DNA of 9,525 bases from CBDUZS01 sp965371785 (lineage in GTDB: Bacteria; Fermentibacterota; Fermentibacteria; Fermentibacterales; JCC-6). The notes beneath the pieces are model-generated. The model saw only the letters and a list, made by a program, of their open reading frames with translations. It was not told where the DNA came from and made no database searches. The stretch covers positions 1-9,525 of the forward strand of contig CBDUZS010000081.1 in NCBI GenBank assembly GCA_965371785.1, read 5' to 3'. This document shows, piece after piece, positions 1-6,896 of this stretch; the stretch's first letter is position 1, and each line of letters opens with the position of its first letter. The position numbers and the translations under genes are program-made.

Positions 1-5
1 TGTTA

Positions 6-34
6 CCGCGGGGGGCGTTGCTCCCCGCGGTTTT
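6..34 (+). terminator. Rho-independent terminator hairpin, + strand orientation
   Basis: An eight-base perfect GC stem (6-13 with 23-30) can be extended through a G-T pair and two more pairs to a three-base loop at 17-19. It is followed on the + strand by TTTT (31-34) and a T-rich tail. This orientation suits a + strand gene ending just off the left edge. The hairpin also sits about 10 bases beyond the stop codon of the minus-strand hydrolase. It could therefore stop transcription from both sides, although the minus-strand reading shows no T run inside the window. Confidence 0.75.
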
Positions 35-40
35 CATTAT

Positions 41-1069
41 TTACGGAAAAGCAGCCGGCAGGATATCCTGCATCAGGGATCTGTTGAGGTGGAAGAGAGC
101 GTATCCTGCGCTGCCCGCTTCCGAAGAGAGTTCGGCCTGTTCCGCTGCCTCTTCCGGGCCCAGCGTGCAGTCCGCTGAGAAAACGCCTATCCCGGCAACA
201 ACTGGAAAACCCCCGGCAGATTCCATCTGGTCCTCCAGAAGGGCGCGGAAGATATGCAGGGAATCGGTGTAGTTCATGGGCACCACGAAATCGATTAGAC
301 CTTCCTCGACCCATCCAACCCAGTCCTGTCCGTTCCTCAGGCCGTCATTTCTATCCTTAAGGACTGCGGCGGAAAGAAGTACTCCGGGACGAATCTCTTC
401 GATTCCGTTTCGCACATGCCGCACGAATGACGTGATCTGTTCGATTCTCCATTCACGGTAGGTGTCGAAATACCTGCCGCCCTCCAGGACCTGTCCGGGC
501 CAATCCCTGAGTGTGATTCCCGAGCTGGCGGAGAACCTCTCACGGCAGCCGCTGCAGAAGCAGTTCCGGGTGTTCGGGAACCTGATGAAGTCCAGGTGTA
601 TGCCTTCCACATCGTACTCGGATACAACTTCAACAATAATCGAGAGCATGAGGTCTCTGTTCTCGAGGTCCGTCGGACAGAGCCAGCTGGATTCCTCCCC
701 TGTACTCGATATCTGCAGACGATCTTCACTTTGCATCCGTTCGAAGAAGGCTTCTGGAGCACGCTCGGTTCGCCATAGGGTTACGCTGACATGGACATCT
801 ATGTCCAGCGGGTCACAGGAAAGGATACATTCGGCGAGAAGATCTCCTTTGTTGGCAAAGAGCTCCGACTGCGGGAAGACGTCGGTCTCGAATGCGGCGG
901 CGCAGCCGTAGATCATGTTGGCGAAAACCAGGTTGAAGCCGTGTGCGGCCAGTGTTTCCGCTGCCTGGTCCCATTTTCCTGCCTGCATTCCCCATGCGCT
1001 CCATACTCCCCGTATCTGATCCGGCAAACAGGCATTAGTCGTGAGAAGGAGCATGAGCAGAGGCAGCAT
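41..1069 (-). CDS. Family-10-like glycoside hydrolase (DUF187/GHL10 type), probably exported
   Basis: A 342-residue protein resembling the DUF187/GHL10 group of TIM-barrel glycoside-hydrolase-like proteins. The family signature GIHLDFIRFP lies at residues 156-165, and its Asp160 is a likely active-site acid. It is followed by a Cys-x-Cys-x-x-Cys cluster (170-175) that is common at this spot in the family. VVPMNYT (262-268) matches the late barrel strand. The N-terminus begins with a hydrophobic run ending in Cys14 (LLLTTNAC), which could be a weak lipoprotein signal, but no basic residue precedes it. I chose the ATG at 1069 because the upstream stretch in the same frame lies inside the methyltransferase gene and is Ser-rich. 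The methyltransferase stop and this ATG form TGAGATG, so translational coupling is likely. The SD sequence is poor, which fits coupling. Substrate unknown; members of this group are usually annotated by similarity only. Confidence 0.82.
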   Translation of the reverse strand: MLPLLMLLLTTNACLPDQIRGVWSAWGMQAGKWDQAAETLAAHGFNLVFANMIYGCAAAFETDVFPQSELFANKGDLLAECILSCDPLDIDVHVSVTLWRTERAPEAFFERMQSEDRLQISSTGEESSWLCPTDLENRDLMLSIIVEVVSEYDVEGIHLDFIRFPNTRNCFCSGCRERFSASSGITLRDWPGQVLEGGRYFDTYREWRIEQITSFVRHVRNGIEEIRPGVLLSAAVLKDRNDGLRNGQDWVGWVEEGLIDFVVPMNYTDSLHIFRALLEDQMESAGGFPVVAGIGVFSADCTLGPEEAAEQAELSSEAGSAGYALFHLNRSLMQDILPAAFP

Positions 1070-1070
1070 C

Positions 1071-1862
1071 TCAGGTTTTACTCGCGATGAAGATGAGCTC
1101 GCCAGGCCAGGTGGAAGCGTAGGGAGAGCGGTCGTAGTCACCGTAAACGGCCTCTATCGTGAAACCGCATCTGCTGAGGAGATGCTCGGCTTCGTAACGG
1201 AAGAGGTATCTCATTCTGAACGAATCGACCCTTTGCTCCCTGCTGCCGTCGGGATGTGTGATGTAGTAGATGAATTCGCAATTGATTATCTGTTTCGCCT
1301 TGTCCACGGAGGGAACCCTGCATCGCCGGAGCACTCTCCTGCCATCCGGCATGGTGAACTCATCCTCTTCACCGAATTCCTCCTGCCTGCTTTCATCCGT
1401 AAGGATCACCATCGAGGGGTTGAAGAGGTCCAGTACGAGTCGTCCGTCATCCGAAAGATGTCTGTGTATCGATTCCAGGCAGGAAACCTGCTCGTCAACG
1501 GTTTCCAGGTGCTGGAATGGTCTGAAAGGGGTAGTGATCAGGCTGAAGGTCCCCGGCAGCTCGAAATTCCTCATGTCTCCCTTGACCAGTGTCACCCTTG
1601 CCTGAACGTCCTCGGGCTCGTTACCAACTTTCTCTCTGCAGATCGTGAGCATCTCCCCATCGAGTTCGAGACCGGTGATCTCAAAACCCTTCCTTGCCGT
1701 GGGGATGAGAACACGACCGGTGCCGCAAGCGAGTTCCAGAACGGGACCACCCGTTTCCTCAGCCATACCGATGAAGAAATCGATGTCCTTCCTGCCGTGG
1801 TAGGGAACGATGTAATCATAGAATTCGACCGTGCAGCCGTAAGAGAAATCGTCAGAACCCAT
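1071..1862 (-). CDS. Class I SAM-dependent methyltransferase
   Basis: A 263-residue protein with a methyltransferase fold. Motif I (ELACGTGR, residues 43-50) binds the SAM methionine and ribose side. The acidic residue ending strand 2 is in GLELD (64-68), and GDM (95-97) is the adenine-side motif. FRPFQHL (113-119) follows strand 4, and LVLDLFNPS (142-150) is strand 5. The C-terminal half carries a beta-rich insertion (about 165-220) and a late YDRSPY motif (243-248). Both are common in methyltransferase-domain-25-like proteins of unknown substrate. The ATG at 1862 is preceded by AAAGGA at a nine-base spacing. The gene is first in a minus-strand pair with the downstream hydrolase and is divergent from tldD. 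The acceptor cannot be deduced; a small-molecule substrate is likely. Confidence 0.88.
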   Translation of the reverse strand: MGSDDFSYGCTVEFYDYIVPYHGRKDIDFFIGMAEETGGPVLELACGTGRVLIPTARKGFEITGLELDGEMLTICREKVGNEPEDVQARVTLVKGDMRNFELPGTFSLITTPFRPFQHLETVDEQVSCLESIHRHLSDDGRLVLDLFNPSMVILTDESRQEEFGEEDEFTMPDGRRVLRRCRVPSVDKAKQIINCEFIYYITHPDGSREQRVDSFRMRYLFRYEAEHLLSRCGFTIEAVYGDYDRSPYASTWPGELIFIASKT

Positions 1863-1965
1863 GCCTCGCCATCCTTTCGCGGGGGATTCTGGTCAACATG
1901 GTTCTGCATGTGCATGTTTCGACTGCATGTCAACGAGACAAGTCCACCGGTTGGAAGGTTTCAAT
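1863..1965. promoter_or_regulatory. Divergent intergenic control region with short repeats
   Basis: These 103 bases separate the methyltransferase start (minus) from the tldD start (plus) and must hold promoters for both. A perfect TTGACA lies on the minus strand at 1933-1928, but the bases 16-18 positions downstream (around CATGCA) are a poor -10. On the + strand I see no convincing -35/-10 pair. CTGCATGT occurs twice (1904-1911 and 1923-1930), 19 bases start to start. TGCATG occurs a third time at 1911-1916, and GTCAAC occurs at 1892 and 1929. Such spacing on one helix face could be an operator, but no regulator gene lies in the window. Confidence 0.4.
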
Positions 1966-3303
1966 ATGATTACGTTTCCGGCAAACCTGTACTCCGATGT
2001 CAGGATCGAGGACAGTTTCGGTACGGTAATACGCTTCACTCTGGGAGACCTGGAGGAACTCCGGGTCCGTACTTACAGAGCTGCCTTCATACGCGTGTTC
2101 GATGGAGCCCGATGGTATTACTCTGCCGTTACCGATCCCGGGCTGATCCAGTCCGAACTGGATTCGCTGGCAGAACTTGCCGCTCCCGATCCGCTGATCG
2201 ATGAACATCCTGTTGTCAGGAACTTCCAGGAGAACAGGGGCAGATTTCTCACCTTTGCCGACGATCCCATTTCAGGTGTGGATGAGGATGCCAAGGTAGA
2301 GCTATTGAGATCCTACTTTCCTTGCCTCACCGGAAGGGAGAAGGTGAAATCCTGGTCGGGTTTCTACCGCGACCTCGTAAGCGTGAAACACTTCCTGTCC
2401 AGCAAGGGTGCCGATGTTACCTTCGACACGCAGACAACCGGGTTCGCCTTCGGATTCGGAATGGTCAGTGGGGAGAGAAGGTTGACCGAGTCGTTCTTCA
2501 GAGGTGGCACTGGGTTCGATGAACTGAGAGACCATACTGATGCAATGAACGAGAAACTCGACAGATCGGAGACGTTTGTCGACAACTCCCTGCCGGTCGA
2601 ACCTGGCAGGTACACCGTCATCCTTTCTCCCTTCGCAGCGGGAATTTTCGCCCATGAGAGCTTCGGCCACAAGAGCGAGGCCGATTTCATGGTGGGCGAC
2701 GAGGCAATGCTCTCGGAATGGTCCATGGGGTCTAAGGTGGGAGCTGACATTCTATCGATAGTAGATGACGGGAATGAACCTGGAACGGGCTACGTGCCAT
2801 TCGATGACGAGGGTTCAAAGGCCACTAAAACCTGGATTATCAGGGACGGTATTCTCACAGGCAGACTGCACAGCGCATCTACTGCCGCCGATCTACGGGA
2901 GAGCCTTACAGGGAACGCAAGAAGCGTGAGCTTCGAATTCGAACCGATTCCCAGAATGACGACCACCTACATAGCCCCCGGTTCGAAGACGAAAGAGGAG
3001 CTCTTCAGTGAGGTGGACAGGGGAGTATACGTCGATACGCTCAATCACGGTTCGGGTCTTTCGACCTTTACGCTTGCGCCTTCGATGTCCTACATGATCG
3101 TGAACGGTAAGCTTGCTGATCCCGTTTCCGTTTCGGTGATAACCGGAAACGTAATGGAGACCCTCGGTGATATTACCGGGCTTTCGAACGAACTCGAACT
3201 CTACTCCATACCATCAGGAGGGTGTGGGAAGATGGACCAGGCTCCGCTCCCCGTTGGATTCGGCGGACCGTACGTACTCGTTCGCAACATGAACGTTCAG
3301 TGA
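1966..3303 (+). CDS. tldD: TldD metalloprotease, catalytic subunit of TldD/TldE
   Basis: A 445-residue TldD-family protein, slightly shorter than E. coli TldD (about 480). The family's HExxxH zinc motif is present as HESFGH (residues 230-235: His230, Glu231, His235). The third ligand expected from E. coli TldD, a Cys in a G-x-C-G-K context, is here Cys420 in GGCGK. The site therefore looks complete. Other family blocks are DDEGSKATKT (280-289), the NARS...PRMTTTYIAPG block (317-339) and the C-terminal PVGFGGPYVLVRNMNV (429-444). No signal peptide is seen, so it is cytoplasmic. I chose the ATG at 1966 because GGAAGG precedes it at a seven-base spacing and the protein then starts where the family does. 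An in-frame ATG at 1861 would add 35 unlike residues and overlap the divergent gene. It works with TldE, whose gene follows 13 bp later. Known TldD/E complexes cleave unfolded peptides and mature or degrade peptides such as microcin B17 and the CcdA antitoxin. Confidence 0.95.
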   Translation: MITFPANLYSDVRIEDSFGTVIRFTLGDLEELRVRTYRAAFIRVFDGARWYYSAVTDPGLIQSELDSLAELAAPDPLIDEHPVVRNFQENRGRFLTFADDPISGVDEDAKVELLRSYFPCLTGREKVKSWSGFYRDLVSVKHFLSSKGADVTFDTQTTGFAFGFGMVSGERRLTESFFRGGTGFDELRDHTDAMNEKLDRSETFVDNSLPVEPGRYTVILSPFAAGIFAHESFGHKSEADFMVGDEAMLSEWSMGSKVGADILSIVDDGNEPGTGYVPFDDEGSKATKTWIIRDGILTGRLHSASTAADLRESLTGNARSVSFEFEPIPRMTTTYIAPGSKTKEELFSEVDRGVYVDTLNHGSGLSTFTLAPSMSYMIVNGKLADPVSVSVITGNVMETLGDITGLSNELELYSIPSGGCGKMDQAPLPVGFGGPYVLVRNMNVQ

Positions 3304-3316
3304 GAAGGTGACCTCG

Positions 3317-4558
3317 ATGAAACGGGAGAAATTCACGCAGAAGCTCCGGGAAACAACGGTCAGCGTCGTTCAGTCCAGAATCGACTCGGTCAAGCGAAAA
3401 GACGTTGTGAGAACCGGGTTGAGAATGTACGACGGATCCGTAATCGGAGTTGCAGGAGCAATTGGCAACTATCGCGAAGGAGAGCTCCAGGAAAAGGCTC
3501 TTAAAGCCATGGGAAGGGGAATCACCTACCCATGGGAGCTTTCGGGAGACAGGGTCGAGAAGGTGCATGTGCCCTTCGATCTTCCCGATGAGAAAGCTTT
3601 TGTAGGGGAGATGGAGGTGGTTCTTGAAACACTGCGGTCAAGGCATCCAGAACTCATATTCTCGAACAACGGAAAACTCACCTGTTCGACAACCGTGCTC
3701 GAGAACGACCAGGGCCTCGATCTCGAATACCGCTCCAATTCGATTGCAATTGCACTGGGATTCAAGCACATGGATTCGACGAGTATCATGGACGGGTTCA
3801 CAGGGTTCAGCGGGGCTTTCAGGTACAACAGAGACGATGCAGTAAACGAGCTCTGCAAGGGCTGTGAGGCATTCGGCAAAACTGCTGTTCTTCCCGAAGG
3901 TTCCTCTGTGATGCCCATTGTTTTCTCTGCCGGTGATCCGCTTTTCATGAGAAAACTGCGTTCGGATCTGAGCGGTCATCAGTTCGGTACGGGCAGCTCA
4001 CTGCTGCAGGGGAAGATCGGTCAGAAGCTTTTCGATGAGAAATTCTCTGTTACGCAGACCGACGATCACATGATATGTCCACGAAGGTTCTTCGATGCGG
4101 AAGGCGTGGTCAACGACGACTACAGGTATCCGTTGATCGAGAACGGGAAACTTGTAGCCGTCTACACCGACAGGAGAACATCGGACAGGTTCGATCTCCC
4201 CCTGACGGGTGCTGCAGGTGCCGCATACGACGGGGTACCGGTTCTTTTCCCTCCCGATCTGAGGATAGAGGACACCGGGAAAACACTGAAGGAGCTGCTC
4301 AACGGAGAACAGGGGATTTTCATAGTGTTCGCTATGGGTGGTGATTTCACTCCGCAAGGTGACTTCGCTTCACCCGTACAGCTGTCCTACCTGTTCGATG
4401 GAGAGAAGTTCATCGGAAGGCTGCCGGAACTGCAGATATCTTCCACCGTCTTCGACATGTTCGGAGAGAATTATACGGGCTGCAGTACCGATTCTTTCTC
4501 AACGTTATGCGATGACCGTTATGCTGTTGCCGTCATGAACGTAGAGAAGATGAACTGA
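3317..4558 (+). CDS. tldE: TldE/PmbA, non-catalytic partner of TldD
   Basis: A 413-residue TldD/PmbA-family protein without an HExxxH motif, as expected for the TldE (PmbA) subunit. E. coli PmbA is about 450 residues. Family blocks include FFDAEGVVNDDYRYPLIENG (258-277), the following YTDRRTSDRF (283-292), and the C-terminal GGDFTPQGDFASPVQLSYLF (341-360) ahead of LQISSTVFDMFG (372-383), which matches the end of PmbA. The ATG at 3317 has GAAGG (3304-3308) eight bases upstream. A GTG at 3308 in the same frame overlaps that SD sequence and is less likely. Start and stop spacing to tldD (13 bp) and to the next gene (13 bp) argues for one mRNA. In characterised systems TldE pairs with TldD and forms the substrate channel without metal. 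Confidence 0.93.
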   Translation: MKREKFTQKLRETTVSVVQSRIDSVKRKDVVRTGLRMYDGSVIGVAGAIGNYREGELQEKALKAMGRGITYPWELSGDRVEKVHVPFDLPDEKAFVGEMEVVLETLRSRHPELIFSNNGKLTCSTTVLENDQGLDLEYRSNSIAIALGFKHMDSTSIMDGFTGFSGAFRYNRDDAVNELCKGCEAFGKTAVLPEGSSVMPIVFSAGDPLFMRKLRSDLSGHQFGTGSSLLQGKIGQKLFDEKFSVTQTDDHMICPRRFFDAEGVVNDDYRYPLIENGKLVAVYTDRRTSDRFDLPLTGAAGAAYDGVPVLFPPDLRIEDTGKTLKELLNGEQGIFIVFAMGGDFTPQGDFASPVQLSYLFDGEKFIGRLPELQISSTVFDMFGENYTGCSTDSFSTLCDDRYAVAVMNVEKMN

Positions 4559-4571
4559 GAGGATTATTTCA

Positions 4572-5696
4572 ATGAATGTCACCGTACTGGGCGGAGGACG
4601 GGTCGGCAGGGCAATCGCTCTCGATCTGTCGGTTGACGGCGAATTCGATGTTTCAGTCGTGGATGTTGATCCTTCCATTCTGGAGGGAGTTGAAGGTCTG
4701 CAGGGAATCGAGACCGTCCAGGCGGATCTGGCTGCAGAGGGATCGGTCGGTGGAGCGGTTGCCGACAGTGACCTGGTCGTCAGTGCGGTTCCCGGATTCA
4801 TGGGCTTCGATACCGTGAAGCAGGTCATCTCGGCCGGGAAGGACATCGTTGATATCTCCTTTTTCCCCGAAGATCCTTTAGAACTCGACGATCTAGCCAG
4901 GGAGAAAGGTGTCAGATGCCTCGTGGACTTTGGTATAGCTCCGGGGTGCAGCAACCTCATCTTCGGCCATGCATCCACTGTCTTTGGCAAGATAGACGAA
5001 TTCGAATGCTACGTCGGGGGCCTTCCCCGCGAGCGCAGCCTCCCATGGGAGTACCAGGCTCCATTCTCCCCGTCCGATGTACTCGAGGAGTACACACGTC
5101 CGGCAAGATTCGTTTCAGACGGCAGGATCGTTACAAAACCGGCCCTCTCCGATCCGGAGTTCATGGATTTCCCGGGGGTGGGGACACTGGAAGCCTTTCT
5201 CACCGACGGTCTGAGAACACTCCTTAGAGCAAAAGATGTACCCTTCATGGTGGAGAAGACTCTCAGATATCCAGGCTACAGGGAGAAGATTCTTCTTCTG
5301 CGGGAAACCGGCTTCCTTGACGGCAAGACTATCGAGGTCCGGGGACACGGCATTGCTCCGCTCGAGTTGACATCGAAACTTCTCTTCTCGGCCTGGCACC
5401 AGCAGCCGGGAGACGAGGATTTCACCGTGATGAGGGTAATCGCGACGGGCACTGACCTCAGGGGAGCACCCCTCAGGAGAACCTGGAATATGCTCGACAG
5501 ATACGACAGGAAAACCGGCACGACATCGATGGCTCGGACCACTGGTTATACGTGTACGGCCGGCATCCGTATGCTTGCTCAGGATCTCTGGAACGAGACG
5601 GGTGTTGCGCCGCCAGAGGATGTCGGTCGAGTGCCCTCATGCTTCCGGTTCGTAATGGATGATATCGCTAAGCGGGGTGTGATCTTCTCGGAATGA
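4572..5696 (+). CDS. Saccharopine dehydrogenase-family oxidoreductase, lysine 6-dehydrogenase-like
   Basis: A 374-residue protein with an N-terminal Rossmann domain. GGGRVG (7-12) is the dinucleotide loop, and Asp31 at the end of strand 2 (VVDVD) points to NAD(H) rather than NADP(H). VDFGIAPGCSN (117-127), GVGTLEAFLTDGLRTLL (202-218) and EKTLRYPGYREKI (228-240) resemble blocks of L-lysine 6-dehydrogenase and saccharopine reductase (Lys9/Lys1-like) proteins. The length is close to lysine 6-dehydrogenases (about 385). Possible reactions are oxidative deamination of lysine to the cyclic imine, or a reductive step with saccharopine-like substrates. The sequence cannot decide which. AGGA stands eight bases before the ATG, and the gap to tldE is 13 bp, so it is co-transcribed. 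Its pairing with a peptidase pair is the odd point (see findings). It ends 3 bp from the stop codon of the converging glycosyltransferase operon. Confidence 0.88.
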   Translation: MNVTVLGGGRVGRAIALDLSVDGEFDVSVVDVDPSILEGVEGLQGIETVQADLAAEGSVGGAVADSDLVVSAVPGFMGFDTVKQVISAGKDIVDISFFPEDPLELDDLAREKGVRCLVDFGIAPGCSNLIFGHASTVFGKIDEFECYVGGLPRERSLPWEYQAPFSPSDVLEEYTRPARFVSDGRIVTKPALSDPEFMDFPGVGTLEAFLTDGLRTLLRAKDVPFMVEKTLRYPGYREKILLLRETGFLDGKTIEVRGHGIAPLELTSKLLFSAWHQQPGDEDFTVMRVIATGTDLRGAPLRRTWNMLDRYDRKTGTTSMARTTGYTCTAGIRMLAQDLWNETGVAPPEDVGRVPSCFRFVMDDIAKRGVIFSE

Positions 5697-5699
5697 CCG

Positions 5700-6896
5700 T
5701 CAACCTGACGCCTTGCCGCCATCCCGTGAAGCAACGGCTTCGACGTGGGCGTCGTGAATGATTCCCCCGACGACGATCCTGCTGAATCGACCCTTTATCC
5801 CCTCGGCAATCACCGCGAGATCCAGACCGTGATCGCCCGTCAGGCAGGATATCATTCCCTTTGTGATGGCATCGATGTCGCCGACGTCCACGAGTATTCC
5901 CTCGTCCCTTCGAACCACAGCTTGGATACCGCCGATGGATGTGGTTACGACCGGGCAGCCGCAGGCCATTGCCTCCATCAGGACGCACCCGAATGTTTCC
6001 GCGCTGCTTGGGAATACAAAACCCCTGCAGCTCCTCATCAGATCAGCAACCTTCTCCTTTTCGAGGAACCCATGGAACAGGAAAGAGCCCTCTTCCAGTT
6101 TTTCTGCCGCAAGGCGTTCAATCCCGCTTCGGTCCGGACCATCACCTACGAAGTGGAGAAGAGCGTCAGGTCTGGTTGAAAGGACTCTGGCAAATGCCGT
6201 GATGATGTCGGGCAGGCGTTTCTGGTCTGAAAAGCCGGAAACATGGAGCAGCCATGGATTGTCGACCGGTTCGTTCCCGCTGAAGAAGACTTCGGGGTCG
6301 AATGCGTTCGGAAGCCACCTGACGTTTGCTTCGATGCCGTACTCCTTCAGATCTGCCTCGGCATTACTTTTCGAGGCGAGGACGATACGAGCTCTGCCAA
6401 GAGATTTTCTGAAATTCCGAACCATTCCCGGTGTGACGATGTGTTTCATGAAACCGGTCCAGTGAGTGCTTACGACGTACGGGATACCCATCAACCGCGC
6501 CGTTCTGCCTGCGTAGAAGGAGGACATGTCCTGGCAGTGTATCAGGTCAGGTCTTCCCCAGCCCCTGATGGAGCATAGAAAACTACGCAGCCAGTTGAGT
6601 TTCAGATTCAGCCTGCTCAGGGCACTGGAATCGTCGTACGGAGCTGCCGCATCGAATGTTTTCACCCCCTCGTCGAAGTAACTGTCCATGCTGTAACGCC
6701 CTGAACTTCTATCTTTTGTGCGGAAAGCAAGAACGCGGACATCGTCGTGCAGGGAAGCTGCCATAACATGCTCTCTGACGAAAGCCCCCGATACTGAATC
6801 CTGCCCTTCCCTGGGAGGGTACCAGCAGGGAACGAAGAGAACACGCAGTCGACGGTCCGGGAAATGATTGCCGTTCCTGCCATCGTACACGGTCAT
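5700..6896 (-). CDS. GT4-family glycosyltransferase (third gene of operon)
   Basis: A 398-residue retaining GT-B enzyme of the GT4 type. The acceptor-side domain starts with RVLFVPCWYPPREG (18-31). THWTG (144-148) and ASKSNAE (174-180) are typical linkers, and the donor domain follows with HVSGFSDQKRLPD (218-230) and GDGP (251-254). The E-x7-E nucleotide-sugar motif is clear: Glu300 and Glu308 in AETFGCVLMEAMACGCPVV. No signal peptide or transmembrane segment is seen, so it is cytoplasmic or membrane-peripheral. The ATG at 6896 overlaps the upstream glycosyltransferase stop by four bases (ATGA), implying coupling. GGAAAGAG lies about seven bases upstream. It is last in a three-GT operon, so it likely adds a later sugar to a shared glycan. 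Donor and acceptor are unknown. Confidence 0.93.
   Translation of the reverse strand: MTVYDGRNGNHFPDRRLRVLFVPCWYPPREGQDSVSGAFVREHVMAASLHDDVRVLAFRTKDRSSGRYSMDSYFDEGVKTFDAAAPYDDSSALSRLNLKLNWLRSFLCSIRGWGRPDLIHCQDMSSFYAGRTARLMGIPYVVSTHWTGFMKHIVTPGMVRNFRKSLGRARIVLASKSNAEADLKEYGIEANVRWLPNAFDPEVFFSGNEPVDNPWLLHVSGFSDQKRLPDIITAFARVLSTRPDALLHFVGDGPDRSGIERLAAEKLEEGSFLFHGFLEKEKVADLMRSCRGFVFPSSAETFGCVLMEAMACGCPVVTTSIGGIQAVVRRDEGILVDVGDIDAITKGMISCLTGDHGLDLAVIAEGIKGRFSRIVVGGIIHDAHVEAVASRDGGKASG

Noticed and set aside
1851..1872. Six-codon minus-strand mini-frame starting at 1872 that ends inside the methyltransferase start
   Set aside because: Its SD-like AAAGG directly abuts the ATG, which leaves no usable spacing. 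A chance frame is the simpler reading.
1861..1965. Cys-containing 35-residue in-frame extension upstream of tldD, considered as a precursor peptide or longer TldD
   Set aside because: It has no stop before tldD, overlaps the divergent gene's start, lacks a good SD sequence, and does not look like the family N-terminus.
1041..2204. Long + strand open frame of 387 codons across the methyltransferase and the intergenic region
   Set aside because: It runs antisense to a convincing methyltransferase and into tldD in another frame, shows no recognisable domain, and is explained by the low density of stop codons in this G+C-rich DNA.
5863..6465. + strand frame of 200 codons opposite the third glycosyltransferase
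   Set aside because: It is antisense to a complete GT4 gene with intact motifs and is Ser/Pro/Arg-rich shadow sequence.
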